From Clostridium sp. 'deep sea' (GTDB taxonomy: Bacteria; Bacillota; UBA994; PWPR01), in NCBI RefSeq assembly GCF_014931565.1, contig NZ_CP063353.1, forward strand, positions 1-64,000: DNA of 64,000 nt, written 5' to 3'. The notes under the pieces are model-generated. The model did not search any database. It was not told where the DNA came from and worked only from the letters and a program-made list of their open reading frames with translations. The translations under genes were made by a program, and so were the position numbers. Of the stretch, positions 1-9,118 are shown piece after piece. Each line of letters opens with the position of its first letter. Within the stretch, counting starts at the first letter, position 1.

Positions 1-1530
1 CAAACATTTATTCAATTGTTAAAACAACATAAAAGACAGATACCATGTTTATATATTAAAGATAAACCAGCCTTTAATAATAGAGGTTTTTATCATGATG
101 TTACTAGAGGTAAAGTACCAAGCCTTAATAGCTTAAAAGAATTGGCTGATTTATGTGCTTTTTATAAGTTAAATCAATTACAGCTGTATATTGAGCATAC
201 TTTTTTATTTAAAGGACATAGTGAAATATGGAATATAACAGAACCACTAACTGCTAATGAAATTATAGAGTTAGATAACTACTGTGCCCAAAGACAAATT
301 GAGTTGGTTCCATCTTTAGCTACTTTTGGTCATTTATACGAAGCATTACGCTCTGAGAGTTTTAAAGAACTAAATGAATTAGAGAATGTAAGTGATAAAC
401 CCTATAGTTGGGTTGATAGAATGAATCACTATACTTTAGACGTTAGTAATGCTAAGAGTATAAAGTTTGTTGAAGATATGATAGATCAATTTGTTCCCCT
501 ATTTAGGTCTAATCATTTTAATATATGTGCAGATGAAACTTTTGACTTGGGTCAAGGCAAAACCAAAGAGCTAGCTGAAGAATTAGGACAGAGTAAGTTG
601 TATGTTGATTTTTTAAATAAAGTAGTGAATTGTGTTAAAAAACATAATTTAAAGGTAATGTTTTGGGGAGATATAATAATTAAACATCCTGAGTATATTG
701 AACAATTACCTAAAGATATTATATGTTTAAACTGGTGGTACTGGTTAAACTACGAAGAAGAAAAAGTTAAAATGATTAAAGATAGGAATTTCAAACAGTA
801 TGTTTGTCCTGGTGTACATGGCTGGAATAAACTTATGAATGATTTTAACCTTGCTTATGATAATATTAAAATGATGAGTGATTATGGTAAAAAATATAAT
901 GCAATTGGTTTACTCAATACTGATTGGGGTGACTATGGTCATTGGAACTTTTTTGCATCTTCGATACCTGGTTTAATTTATGGGGCACAGTTCTCTTGGT
1001 CTCAAAAAGAGCTAAGTTATCAAGGAATGAATAATTATATAGATAAAATACAGTTTGGCTTAAATGATATATCATTAATGAATTTACTAGATAAAGTTGC
1101 TAATAAACATCACTTAACGCTGTTAGCATTAGTACAGTGGCAAGAAAAAAATGAAGTAAAATACTTAAAGAAAGTTACTAATGATACTGAAAAAATTGTT
1201 TTAGATAATATTTTATTAAATACTATTAGTTCCAGATTATTAGATTTACAAACAAGTGTGAGTGTTGAGCAAAGAGAATATTTGCAGGCATATTATGTAG
1301 CTACACAAGGTATAATTATTTTTAATAATCTAATACCACATATCAAAAACAAGGCACTTAAAGAGAATTTATCTACTGTGGGTTTTAAAACCCCGACTCA
1401 ATGTGCACTTGCTTTGGAGGATTGGCTTTATCAGTTTAAACAAGTTTGGTTAAAACGTAATAAACCATCTGAACTATATAGAATTGTTGAGTTTACTAAA
1501 AATCTATGTAAAACCTTAAGGTGTTATTAA
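1..1530 (+). CDS. glycoside hydrolase family 20-type beta-N-acetylhexosaminidase (5' end cut by window)
   Basis: The frame is open from base 1, with no stop before the first TTG at 16, so the true start lies upstream of the window. GH20 enzymes remove terminal N-acetylhexosamine from glycans or peptidoglycan fragments by substrate-assisted catalysis. The segment RGFYHDVTRGKVP near the beginning and the Asp-Glu pair in NICADETFDLG (about bases 520-555) match the GH20 barrel and its catalytic acid pair. Aromatic stretches such as LNWWYWLNYEEE and NTDWGDYGHW fit the sugar-binding end of the barrel. About 500 residues are visible, including a C-terminal helical region of roughly 150 residues after the barrel that I cannot assign. 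No signal peptide can be judged because the N-terminus is missing. A terminator follows at 1582. Family assignment is fairly sure; substrate is inferred. Confidence 0.8.
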   Translation, partial: QTFIQLLKQHKRQIPCLYIKDKPAFNNRGFYHDVTRGKVPSLNSLKELADLCAFYKLNQLQLYIEHTFLFKGHSEIWNITEPLTANEIIELDNYCAQRQIELVPSLATFGHLYEALRSESFKELNELENVSDKPYSWVDRMNHYTLDVSNAKSIKFVEDMIDQFVPLFRSNHFNICADETFDLGQGKTKELAEELGQSKLYVDFLNKVVNCVKKHNLKVMFWGDIIIKHPEYIEQLPKDIICLNWWYWLNYEEEKVKMIKDRNFKQYVCPGVHGWNKLMNDFNLAYDNIKMMSDYGKKYNAIGLLNTDWGDYGHWNFFASSIPGLIYGAQFSWSQKELSYQGMNNYIDKIQFGLNDISLMNLLDKVANKHHLTLLALVQWQEKNEVKYLKKVTNDTEKIVLDNILLNTISSRLLDLQTSVSVEQREYLQAYYVATQGIIIFNNLIPHIKNKALKENLSTVGFKTPTQCALALEDWLYQFKQVWLKRNKPSELYRIVEFTKNLCKTLRCY

Positions 1531-1581
1531 CTAACATATATTTATTCTAACATTAAGATAATTATTAATATAAAAATTTAC

Positions 1582-1625
1582 AAAAACAAACAGACACCAA
1601 AATTAAGATGTCTGTTTGTTTTTTT
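1582..1625. terminator. bidirectional rho-independent terminator
   Basis: An inverted repeat of about 15 bp (arms 1582-1596 and 1609-1623) is bounded by an A-run on one side and a T-run on the other. It sits between the convergent GH20 gene and the Imm22-like gene and can serve both. Confidence 0.85.
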
Positions 1626-1631
1626 GAATAA

Positions 1632-2012
1632 TTATAAATAATTGAATGATCCTATAAACTTAAGTTTGTTTTCACCAACATTAACTTCTGAGATGGGTTT
1701 GTTATAATTAAAATTGTATAAAAGTATTATTGCATTTACCATTTCATTAAATTTGTCGCCACATAATTTTTTGATTTTTGGAATCAAAACCTCATCGTGT
1801 GAAAAACCTTCAATTAATGTTGATACATCATTCGTTTGGGTCTCAATACAATCAGCTTCTTTTAACTCATCATCATAATAATCAATATGAAAATCCTTTT
1901 CAAATTGAGAGTCAATAAATCCCTCATTGTAACTTACCTTTATGTAGTTATCTAGTTCTAAAAATGAGTCAAATGTACCAATCCACAGTGACACCCGGCC
2001 TTCTTTATCCAA
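1632..2012 (-). CDS. Imm22-like (DUF4284) immunity-type protein
   Basis: A 126-residue cytosolic protein without signal or membrane segments. The opening VSLWIGTF, followed by a leucine- and tyrosine-rich helix, then FEKDFHIDYYDDE, resembles the Imm22/DUF4284 family, whose members are predicted to protect against polymorphic toxins. The assignment is from memory of the family pattern. The TTG start at 2012 has AGGAGG about 11 bases upstream. A GTG at codon 7 just before SLWIG is an alternative start closer to the family's usual N-terminus. No toxin gene is next to it, so it would be an orphan immunity gene or have been recruited for something else. It converges on the GH20 gene. Confidence 0.6.
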   Translation of the reverse strand: MDKEGRVSLWIGTFDSFLELDNYIKVSYNEGFIDSQFEKDFHIDYYDDELKEADCIETQTNDVSTLIEGFSHDEVLIPKIKKLCGDKFNEMVNAIILLYNFNYNKPISEVNVGENKLKFIGSFNYL

Positions 2013-2206
2013 CTTAACCTTATCCTCCTTTTAATACTATATCCAAAATGAAAATAGTATTAAAAAAATTATAACATCAAAATAATAATCAATAAAGATG
2101 TAAATATCATATTAAGGTGTAAAATAACAAGGTAACTGAAATAAATACTATTATAACTAAACTAATTTAACTTAATTACCTAAAAATTATTATAGGATGT
2201 TAAACT

Positions 2207-2230
2207 TTTGCAATATTATTAAGTTATAAT
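2207..2230 (+). promoter_or_regulatory. promoter with TTTGCAATATT box, 7 bp before TATAAT
   Basis: TTTGCAATATT (2207-2217) lies 7 bp upstream of a TATAAT hexamer (2225-2230), ahead of the response regulator gene. The same 11-mer at the same distance from TATAAT occurs at 4443-4466. No good -35 hexamer is visible, as expected for an activator-dependent promoter. It is a candidate operator for the adjacent OmpR-type regulator. Confidence 0.6.
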
Positions 2231-2260
2231 TAATCTAGCATACCTAAGTGGAGGAGACAT

Positions 2261-2974
2261 ATGGGTAACATACTTAAATTAAAAACCATTATGGTTGTAG
2301 AAGATGACATAAATATTGCTAATTTACTAGCTAGAGTTTTATCTAAAGAGCAAGCAAATGTAATTGTTTGTTTTAGTGGTAAAGAGGCACTCAATAAATT
2401 AAAAAAGATAAAACCTCATTTAATATTGTTAGATATTAAATTGCCTGATATAACTGGTTTTGAGCTTTGTAAAAGAGTTACTAATGTTTATAACACTGCA
2501 ATAATAATGATTACTGCCAAGAACCATATAGAAGACAAAATTAAAGGACTAGAATTAGGTGCTGATGACTACATAACAAAACCATTTCATATAGCTGAGG
2601 TTTTATTAAGAATCAAAAAAATTATATCAAGACTCTATAATGATAACATTGATAACAAAGTTATTAATCTTAACCCTAATATTGAAGTATTTAAAGATAG
2701 CTATAAGATAGCTATAGATAAAAATGAAGTAAAGCTTAATCCAAAAGAATTTGAGTTATTAATGCTCTTCATAAACAATGCCAATAAAGTACTAAAACGA
2801 GACTTTATCTTAGATAATATATGGGGTAATGATTTTTTTGGTGATATAAGAACTGTTGATGTTAATATACAGCGTTTGCGTAAGAAACTGAAAAGCACAA
2901 AACATAACCCCATTATAGAAACAGTATTTGGAGTAGGTTATGTACTAAAAAAAAGTGTATTGAGTGATAATTAA
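2261..2974 (+). CDS. OmpR/PhoB-family response regulator
   Basis: A 237-residue cytosolic transcription factor. The receiver domain spans about residues 8-122, with the acidic pair VVEDD near residue 15, the phosphoacceptor Asp58 in LILLDIKLPD, the switch residue in MITAK and the conserved Lys in DYITKPF. A winged-helix DNA-binding domain follows (about 135-232) with RTVDVNIQRLRKKL as recognition region. The ATG has AGTGGAGGAG just upstream. The stop overlaps the kinase start by one base (TAATG), so the two are translationally coupled. The promoter carries a TTTGCAATATT box that may be its own binding site. The signal sensed cannot be read from the sequence. Confidence 0.93.
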   Translation: MGNILKLKTIMVVEDDINIANLLARVLSKEQANVIVCFSGKEALNKLKKIKPHLILLDIKLPDITGFELCKRVTNVYNTAIIMITAKNHIEDKIKGLELGADDYITKPFHIAEVLLRIKKIISRLYNDNIDNKVINLNPNIEVFKDSYKIAIDKNEVKLNPKEFELLMLFINNANKVLKRDFILDNIWGNDFFGDIRTVDVNIQRLRKKLKSTKHNPIIETVFGVGYVLKKSVLSDN

Positions 2975-4428
2975 TGAGAATATCTATTAAGTCAAAAATG
3001 TTTATAATGTACACATTAATTAGTTTGATAGTTTTTATAAGCCTTAATTTTGTAATAGTAAACCAACTAAAATCTTACAATAGGAATGTAATAAAAAAAG
3101 ACATGTTAGAGCTCTATGAACGAACAGCTAACTATATAGGTAAAGACTTAGACTTTAATACGGTAGAGAAAATAAACTCTAATAATCATTATGCCTTAAA
3201 ACAGTTAAGTACAATGTTAGCTATGAACTTTAATGAACAAATAATTATCTACCTCAATAATGAAATTATAGCTGAATTTGCACCCGATTATAGAGCATAC
3301 GAGTTCAGTGAAATTAGCTTTAATAAAAACAGTTTTAAAACTTCATATGATATAAACTATTTTAAAGATAAAGCAATAGTAGATTTTCCTATAAGATATG
3401 ATGGATTTAATAGACAAATAATTATAAGGTATTTTGTTGACTATACAGATATGTTGCAAACTGAAAAACAAGTTAAAATTATAATGTATATTATGTCTGT
3501 AATTGCATCAATAATTATTATTGGTTTATCAATGTTAAGCTCAAATAGCATTATTAAGAGAATACTTACGATTAAAGCATTTACAAAAAAAGTTGTAAAT
3601 AATGAGTTTAATAATCAGCTTATAATAAAAAGTAATGATGAGTTAGGTGAGTTAGCAGTAGATTTAAATGATATGACAACAAAGCTTGGTCAGCAAATAA
3701 CTAAAATAAAAAACGACAGAGATGAAATAAAAAGAATAAGTAATTATAAAAAAAACTTTTATGACAGTGTTACCCATGAGTTGAAAACTCCATTAACTAC
3801 TATTATAGGTTACTCGGAACTGTTACTAGCTGAATGTGTAGGGAGACAGGAAGATATCGATTCAATAAAAATAATTAATAATGAGAGTATGAGGCTTTAT
3901 GATTTAGTTAAATCTATACTTGACATATCTTTTTATAATGAAGCTGATTTATATAACAATAAAGAAATAATTAACCTAACTGATCTTATAGCTAAAATTG
4001 TAATTAAGATGAATATAAAAGCTCAAAAGTACTATGTAACACTTAATAGTAATGTGGCAGATAATTTACAGGTGTATGGTAATGAAGGCGCCTTAAGGTC
4101 ACTTATTGTTAATTTATTAGATAACAGTATTAAGTACAATAAAATTAATGGATCAGTAACAGTTATAGCATTTAAAGAAAATAATTACATAAAAGTTATT
4201 GTTGAAGATACTGGCATAGGTATAAAAGAGCAAAACTTAAGAAATATCTTTAAACCATTTTTTAAGGAAAATAGAGCAACTATAGTTACTGAAAGTAGTG
4301 GCTTAGGATTAGCTGTAATTGAAAATATTATTAAATCACATGATGCCTCAATTGATATTATAAGTGAACTAAATAAAGGAACTAAAGTTACAGTATTAAT
4401 TAATGCAAATAAACCTAACTTTTATTAA
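2974..4428 (+). CDS. membrane sensor histidine kinase
   Basis: A 484-residue partner of the preceding regulator. One membrane helix is near residues 9-31 and a second near 165-190, enclosing an extracellular sensor region of about 130 residues. A HAMP linker follows, then the HisKA H-box with VTHELKTPL (His about 268), the N-box LLDNSIKYNK, the G1 box VEDTGIGI and the G2 box SSGLGLAV. This is a complete classical kinase that would autophosphorylate on His and pass phosphate to Asp58 of the regulator. It overlaps the regulator by one base. The sensor region has no domain I recognise. The next gene, on the same strand, shares the promoter motif and may be a target or a sensory partner. Confidence 0.92.
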   Translation: MRISIKSKMFIMYTLISLIVFISLNFVIVNQLKSYNRNVIKKDMLELYERTANYIGKDLDFNTVEKINSNNHYALKQLSTMLAMNFNEQIIIYLNNEIIAEFAPDYRAYEFSEISFNKNSFKTSYDINYFKDKAIVDFPIRYDGFNRQIIIRYFVDYTDMLQTEKQVKIIMYIMSVIASIIIIGLSMLSSNSIIKRILTIKAFTKKVVNNEFNNQLIIKSNDELGELAVDLNDMTTKLGQQITKIKNDRDEIKRISNYKKNFYDSVTHELKTPLTTIIGYSELLLAECVGRQEDIDSIKIINNESMRLYDLVKSILDISFYNEADLYNNKEIINLTDLIAKIVIKMNIKAQKYYVTLNSNVADNLQVYGNEGALRSLIVNLLDNSIKYNKINGSVTVIAFKENNYIKVIVEDTGIGIKEQNLRNIFKPFFKENRATIVTESSGLGLAVIENIIKSHDASIDIISELNKGTKVTVLINANKPNFY

Positions 4429-4442
4429 CTTATTGTAATAAA

Positions 4443-4466
4443 TTTGCAATATTTTATATGTATAAT
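4443..4466 (+). promoter_or_regulatory. second TTTGCAATATT-N7-TATAAT promoter
   Basis: TTTGCAATATT at 4443-4453 and TATAAT at 4461-4466 repeat exactly the arrangement found upstream of the two-component operon (2207-2230). The -10 position puts transcription start near 4473, which excludes the ATG at 4458 as start of the next gene. Confidence 0.6.
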
Positions 4467-4505
4467 GCAGTTGTGAATGAGTTACATGAAAGTGAGGTAA
4501 TAGTA

Positions 4506-5975
4506 GTGAAAAAATTGATAAGTATTATTTGTATTAGTGTTGTATTAATTGGGGGGGGATACATGTTACTAAACAAGATACCCCAAACGGAAGTAGTAGA
4601 GCTAGGTAATAGTGTAGAAGTAAACAAAGATAAAACAGGCATGACTTATTATATAATGCCATTAGATGTTTCTAAATTACCAGCAAATGAAAACTATGAA
4701 AAAGCAACAGAGTTTAATTATGTTATTGATTGGATAAACAATGATACATTATTATCTTTATACAGAACAATAGACTTTAAAGCAGAAAATAATCGCTACA
4801 TAAAAAGGATAATATTTAAAAAATTTAAGTATACAAGAAAAGAAATTAAAGAGTTAAAAAGCTTTAGTGTAGATATACCACTGGAGGTAGTAAATGAGAA
4901 TATAAATTACCACATTTCAAGCCCATTTCTCATGAATAATACAACTTACTATGAAAAAAAGTACATATTAAAGGTATCACCAGACAAGAAAAACTTGTTA
5001 ATATCTATCGATAGCTTAATTCCTGAAGAGAAAGAGACGGGTTTTAGTGTATACAATAAAGGATATGGTTATATATATAATTTAAGTACAAATAAAGCTA
5101 ATAAAATTGCAGATGATGCACGGTATATAACATGGTCTAGTGACAGCAAGAGCCTATATGGATCTAAGTATTGTGTAGCAGAAGATGAGAATAACGATTA
5201 TAATATGAATGAAAAATATATAGAATTTATTGGAAAAGTATATAAACATACTAAATACGACTTAGAGAGCAATAAAGTAACTAACATTGTTGAAGATTTA
5301 ACTATTAAGCAAAATAATACTATCTCTAAACCAGTTTATAATGATTATTTTAATGTAAAAGTAGAAGCCACAAAAGATGGATGTAAACCATTTTATAGGT
5401 GGGTTGGTCAGCATTTTTTTAGTAGCAGCGATAAGTATGAACTTAATAACTTTATTCAAAATTCAGAAATACTAGGAGAAAATAACGGTAAGTATGTACT
5501 TGCAAGTAATCAAGTTTGTGCTACTTTAAAAAATAATGAAATCAGTTTTGTTGGTAGAAAAAATTTAGCTCGTCAGTATAATCCCTTACTTAAGCAGTTA
5601 ATTAATGATAATACAATGTTAAGTAGTGGGTCTATAGGTATGAATAGCACATTAAGCAGTGTTAACTGCGAGACAGATGAAGTTGAACATTTATATTACG
5701 GAAACGTTAGTTGTGTAGCATACTCTAATTATAAAAATAGGCTTGCATTTTATGATAACAATAAAAAAGAAATTTTTGTGGCAACCTATAAAGATGGCAA
5801 ACTTACTAATATAGAAACAGTTTACAATGATATTTATGCAGTTGGAGAGTTAAAGTTTTCTGCTTACGGTGATAAGCTTTTTGTTTTACGTTCACCGTTT
5901 GCTGGTAGTTTAATTATTGATGTTTTTACAGGAAAAGTAACAGAATTAAAGGGTCGATTTTGTACTAAGAAGTAA
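4506..5975 (+). CDS. exported membrane-anchored protein of unknown function, propeller-like
   Basis: The start is placed at GTG 4506, preceded by AGTGAGG at 8-bp distance. The longer frame from 4458 would begin inside the promoter. The 489-residue product opens with KK, then a hydrophobic helix of about 18 residues, so it is an N-terminally anchored or secreted protein. The rest is polar and shows repeated short strands with phrases such as ITWSSDSKSLYG and VGELKFSAYGDKLF. These recall the strand pattern of TolB or WD40-like beta-propellers, but I do not recognise a defined family. It shares a promoter motif with the two-component operon directly upstream, so it is probably in that regulon. 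No enzyme motif was seen. Confidence 0.7.
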   Translation: MKKLISIICISVVLIGGGYMLLNKIPQTEVVELGNSVEVNKDKTGMTYYIMPLDVSKLPANENYEKATEFNYVIDWINNDTLLSLYRTIDFKAENNRYIKRIIFKKFKYTRKEIKELKSFSVDIPLEVVNENINYHISSPFLMNNTTYYEKKYILKVSPDKKNLLISIDSLIPEEKETGFSVYNKGYGYIYNLSTNKANKIADDARYITWSSDSKSLYGSKYCVAEDENNDYNMNEKYIEFIGKVYKHTKYDLESNKVTNIVEDLTIKQNNTISKPVYNDYFNVKVEATKDGCKPFYRWVGQHFFSSSDKYELNNFIQNSEILGENNGKYVLASNQVCATLKNNEISFVGRKNLARQYNPLLKQLINDNTMLSSGSIGMNSTLSSVNCETDEVEHLYYGNVSCVAYSNYKNRLAFYDNNKKEIFVATYKDGKLTNIETVYNDIYAVGELKFSAYGDKLFVLRSPFAGSLIIDVFTGKVTELKGRFCTKK

Positions 5976-6064
5976 TATAGCTACTTGGCTGTCTTCTCTA
6001 TACTAAAGTAAAAACTTACACGCTTGTTTAAATTTATAGTGTAGTTATTTAAATACATACAATT

Positions 6065-6092
6065 GAAAGTTGCCTATAGCTTAGGTAGCTTT
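6065..6092 (+). terminator. possible weak terminator
   Basis: A stem of about 11 bp with mismatches around loop TAGC, followed by TTTTAATT, lies 90 bp after the gene ending at 5975. The rest of the gap to 6200 shows nothing else clear. Confidence 0.35.
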
Positions 6093-6200
6093 TAATTGGC
6101 TATGTAATTACATAAACACTAACTATAGTTAGTTTTACAAAAAGCTTGAAGAAATTTGCCCATAAAACTTAAACTATAAAAATAATTAAAAAAATAAATA

Positions 6201-6229
6201 TTGATTCTTACATAAAAAAGGTATATAAT
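6201..6229 (+). promoter_or_regulatory. promoter of the serS T-box transcript
   Basis: TTGATT (6201-6206), a 17-bp spacer and TATAAT (6224-6229) form a near-consensus housekeeping promoter. Transcription would begin close to 6237, just ahead of the T-box leader. Confidence 0.8.
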
Positions 6230-6236
6230 GTTGAAA

Positions 6237-6460
6237 ATAAATAAATCAGCTACGACAAAAGCTACGATTTTGAGTTTCTGCAGAGAGCCGATGGTTGGTG
6301 AGAATCGGTGAAATTATAAATCTTTCCACTTTTAGAGCTGTTAATGGGTTGGTTACCTTTATAAAACTGGCGAGTGGTAGTTAAAATTTAGCTGCAATTT
6401 GGGTGGCAACGCGGAGTTCTTCGTCCCATATATAATATGTGGATGCAGGGCTTTTTTTAG
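6237..6460 (+). promoter_or_regulatory. T-box riboswitch, serine-specific
   Basis: The leader carries the T-box core GGGTGGCAACGCGG at 6401-6414, followed by TTCGTCCC and a GGGC-plus-T-run region (to about 6457) that would terminate transcription. A long imperfect stem I occupies about 6260-6345. The specifier is probably TCC (6325-6327) followed by a purine, which would read serine. Uncharged tRNA-Ser would stabilise the antiterminator and allow serS expression. The specifier call fits the downstream gene but was placed by eye. Confidence 0.88.
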
Positions 6461-6511
6461 TTTTAAGGGTTTTTAACTTATATCAACATCTTAAAAAGAA
6501 GGAGTACTATA

Positions 6512-7795
6512 ATGTTAGACCTAAAGTTTATTAGAAAAAATCCAGAAGTTGTTAAAGAGAATCTTAAAAAGAAATTTCAACATGAAAAACTAGAGCTTGT
6601 AAATAAGGTTTTAAAACTTGATGAACAGCGCCGTAAAGCACAGCTAGAGGCAGATAATTTAAGGGCAGCTAAGAAAAAAATATCTAAACAAATTGGGTCA
6701 GCCATGAAACAAGGCAATAAAGAGCAAGCCGAAGAACTAAAAAAACAAGTAGCTTTAAACGCCCAAAGACTAGAGCAGATTAGTGCTAAAGATGATACCT
6801 TAGCCGAAGAAATAACTAAAATACTAATGATTTTACCCAACATTATTGATGTAAGTGTGCCAATTGGTAAAAATGACAGTGAAAATGTAGAATGTGAAAG
6901 ATTTGGGGAACCAGTTGTTCCTAATTACGATATACCATATCATATTGACATTATGAATAAACTAAATGGTATAGATTTAGATAGTGCTCGTAAAGTTTCA
7001 GGAAATGGATTTTATTATTTAATGGGTGATATAGCAGAGCTACATTCTGGTGTTATAACTTATGCTAGAGATTTTATGATTAAACGGGGCTTTACATACT
7101 GTATACCCCCATTTATGATAAGAAGTGATGTGGTTTCTGGCGTTATGAGTTTTACAGAAATGGATGCTATGATGTATAAAATTGAGGGTGAAGACCTATA
7201 TTTAATAGGAACTAGTGAACACTCAATGATAGGAAAGTATATAGATACAATAATACCAGAAGAAGAATTACCTCAAGCCCTAACAAGCTATTCTCCATGT
7301 TTTAGAAAAGAAAAAGGGGCTCATGGCTTAGAAGAACGTGGGGTATATAGAATACACCAGTTTGAAAAACAGGAAATGGTAGTTGTTTGCAAGCCAGAAA
7401 ATAGCATGCAGTGGTTTAATAAACTGTGGAATAACACAGTAGAATTTTTCAGAACTTTAGATATTCCTGTGAGGACATTAGAATGTTGTTCTGGTGATTT
7501 GGCAGATTTAAAAGTTAAATCAATAGATATAGAGGCATGGTCTCCTCGTCAAAAAAAATATTTTGAAGTAGGAAGCTGTTCAAATTTAGGTGATGCCCAA
7601 GCTAGAAGATTAAAAATTAGAGTAAGAGGTGAAGACAATAAATATTTCCCTCATACTCTAAACAACACAGTTGTTGCGCCACCACGCATGTTAATTGCTT
7701 TTTTAGAAAATAATATGAATGAAGATGGTTCTATAAACGTACCAAAAGCTTTACAGCCCTACGTAGGTAATAAAACAGTTTTGCAAATTAAGTAA
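6512..7795 (+). CDS. serS: seryl-tRNA synthetase
   Basis: A 427-residue class II synthetase that charges tRNA-Ser with serine using ATP. The N-terminal 110 residues form the lysine- and glutamate-rich helical arm (coiled coil) that grips the tRNA. Motif 2 is seen in CFRKEKGAHGLEERGVYRIH and motif 3 in PPRMLIAFLENN. TSEHS marks the serine-binding TxE element. Length and order match the bacterial family. The ATG is preceded by AAGAAGGAG, and expression is under a serine T-box. The gene stands alone, with a stem-loop right after its stop. Confidence 0.95.
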   Translation: MLDLKFIRKNPEVVKENLKKKFQHEKLELVNKVLKLDEQRRKAQLEADNLRAAKKKISKQIGSAMKQGNKEQAEELKKQVALNAQRLEQISAKDDTLAEEITKILMILPNIIDVSVPIGKNDSENVECERFGEPVVPNYDIPYHIDIMNKLNGIDLDSARKVSGNGFYYLMGDIAELHSGVITYARDFMIKRGFTYCIPPFMIRSDVVSGVMSFTEMDAMMYKIEGEDLYLIGTSEHSMIGKYIDTIIPEEELPQALTSYSPCFRKEKGAHGLEERGVYRIHQFEKQEMVVVCKPENSMQWFNKLWNNTVEFFRTLDIPVRTLECCSGDLADLKVKSIDIEAWSPRQKKYFEVGSCSNLGDAQARRLKIRVRGEDNKYFPHTLNNTVVAPPRMLIAFLENNMNEDGSINVPKALQPYVGNKTVLQIK

Positions 7796-7802
7796 ATACA
7801 AC

Positions 7803-7846
7803 GTAAAAGGATATTGTTTCTTAACAAATACAATATCCTTTTACAT
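7803..7846 (+). terminator. stem-loop after serS
   Basis: Perfect 14-bp arms (7803-7816 and 7831-7844) flank a 14-base loop. The run after it is T-rich only in part (CATTTAAC), so termination may be partial. Confidence 0.65.
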
Positions 7847-8010
7847 TTAACATTAATCTTATATTGTTATTTTTTCATCTCAAATTTGGTTTTAGTTGAT
7901 TACCTAAAGAATTATCTCATAATGTATGGTAAAATAATTGTAAGTATTAATGAATAATAAACTTAAATAGTTAGAAGTGATATAAATTAAACTTATTTAG
8001 GAGAGTATAA

Positions 8011-8379
8011 ATGAAAAGAGATGTAAAAATATCTGATGCCGAATGGCAGGTTATGGAGATTATCTGGCAGAATAAAAAGATTAGGGCTTACGATGTTGTT
8101 AAAGATCTAGAGAATATCTCAACATGGAGTAGCAAAACAATTAGAACCTTAATAAAACGACTAGTAGATAAAGGTGTTGTTGGTGTAGAAAAAGAGAAAT
8201 TTAATATGTATTTTCCTTTAAAAACAAAAGAACAATGTGTTAAAGAAGAAACAAACAGATTTTTAAACAAAATATATAACGGTTCTTTAGGATTATTAGT
8301 AGCTAGTTTCGCAAAAACTAATAAGCTAAGTGACCAAGATATATCCGCATTAAAAGACCTATTAGAAGAGCAAAAATAA
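8011..8379 (+). CDS. BlaI/MecI/CopY-family transcriptional repressor
   Basis: A 122-residue winged-helix repressor. ISDAEWQVMEIIW at the start and STWSSKTIRTLIKRLVDKG as the recognition region are typical of BlaI/MecI. The C-terminal 45 residues would dimerise. Family members repress beta-lactam resistance or copper genes and are usually removed by cleavage after a BlaR1/MecR1 sensor acts. ATG is preceded by TTAGGAGAG. An M56 peptidase of the BlaR1 type lies just downstream but on the opposite strand, 740 bp away and converging. This differs from the usual blaI-blaR1 operon, but the two are probably still partners. Confidence 0.9.
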   Translation: MKRDVKISDAEWQVMEIIWQNKKIRAYDVVKDLENISTWSSKTIRTLIKRLVDKGVVGVEKEKFNMYFPLKTKEQCVKEETNRFLNKIYNGSLGLLVASFAKTNKLSDQDISALKDLLEEQK

Positions 8380-8393
8380 ATTATAATTAGAAC

Positions 8394-8434
8394 AAAAACA
8401 TGTTAGTAACAGTAAATATTACTAACATGTTTTT
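8394..8434 (+). terminator. rho-independent terminator after the BlaI-type gene
   Basis: Perfect 16-bp arms (8394-8409 and 8419-8434) end in a T-run. The A-run on the other arm means it could also act on the minus strand. Confidence 0.85.
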
Positions 8435-8519
8435 AGTTTTATATTAAACATAATAAAGTTATTAATATACCTAATAACGAATTTTTTAACCTAATAAAGT
8501 AATTCTTAAAAGAGATAAG

Positions 8520-9110
8520 CTATTTTATACTTAAGTAATTATTATAAAATCTTAAGTCATTTCCGTTTGTTAGTCCAAAAAATGATCCTAAAATAGACTC
8601 ATATGTGATATAAATATCTTTATTTTTACTCTCTACAGGTAAATCTATAACAGATGATATCAGCTTACTAAGACCTACCCAAGCCTGTTCAAAAAGCATG
8701 ATTTTAATGCTCTTACTTTCATTTTTATAATAATAAACGCTAATTTTATATTTATTGTTAACAACCCATTCAGTTGTTTCCTGAAGATATGACTCAAAAA
8801 GCAACTGGGCGTTATTATCTTGCCAGGCTTTTTGATAAACAGGCTCATATTTAGGTATTTTAAAAGTACAGTAAAAATTTTTATAATCTGCATCGGTATA
8901 CATGCCTGTTGAAATGTTTTCTTGAGTTATAATAGCGTTATTTGATTTATATACATAATCTTTTGCTATTGTTAATAAATTCACAGAATCTTTAGATATT
9001 AAGGGATTATTAGGATAATTTATGTGAATATCCTCAACAAAAAACATATAGAAGACAATACTTAACACTGCAATAAAAGACAAGATTATTAATTTTTTTT
9101 TAAGACTCAT
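8520..9110 (-). CDS. membrane-anchored extracellular protein of unknown function
   Basis: A 196-residue protein placed at ATG 9110, which has GAGG six bases upstream. A TTG at 9122 overlapping the upstream stop would add four residues. The N-terminus SLKKKLIILSFIAVLSIVFYMFF is a single hydrophobic anchor after lysines; the remaining 165 residues are polar and probably outside the cell. It follows the M56 peptidase gene by about 10 bp in the same operon and may be an accessory or substrate. I do not recognise the domain. Confidence 0.65.
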   Translation of the reverse strand: MSLKKKLIILSFIAVLSIVFYMFFVEDIHINYPNNPLISKDSVNLLTIAKDYVYKSNNAIITQENISTGMYTDADYKNFYCTFKIPKYEPVYQKAWQDNNAQLLFESYLQETTEWVVNNKYKISVYYYKNESKSIKIMLFEQAWVGLSKLISSVIDLPVESKNKDIYITYESILGSFFGLTNGNDLRFYNNYLSIK

Positions 9111-9118
9111 TGTTAACC

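Noticed and set aside
4458-4505. Longer N-terminus for the exported protein at 4506
   Set aside because: The ATG at 4458 lies upstream of the TATAAT box at 4461-4466 and would not be transcribed from that promoter.
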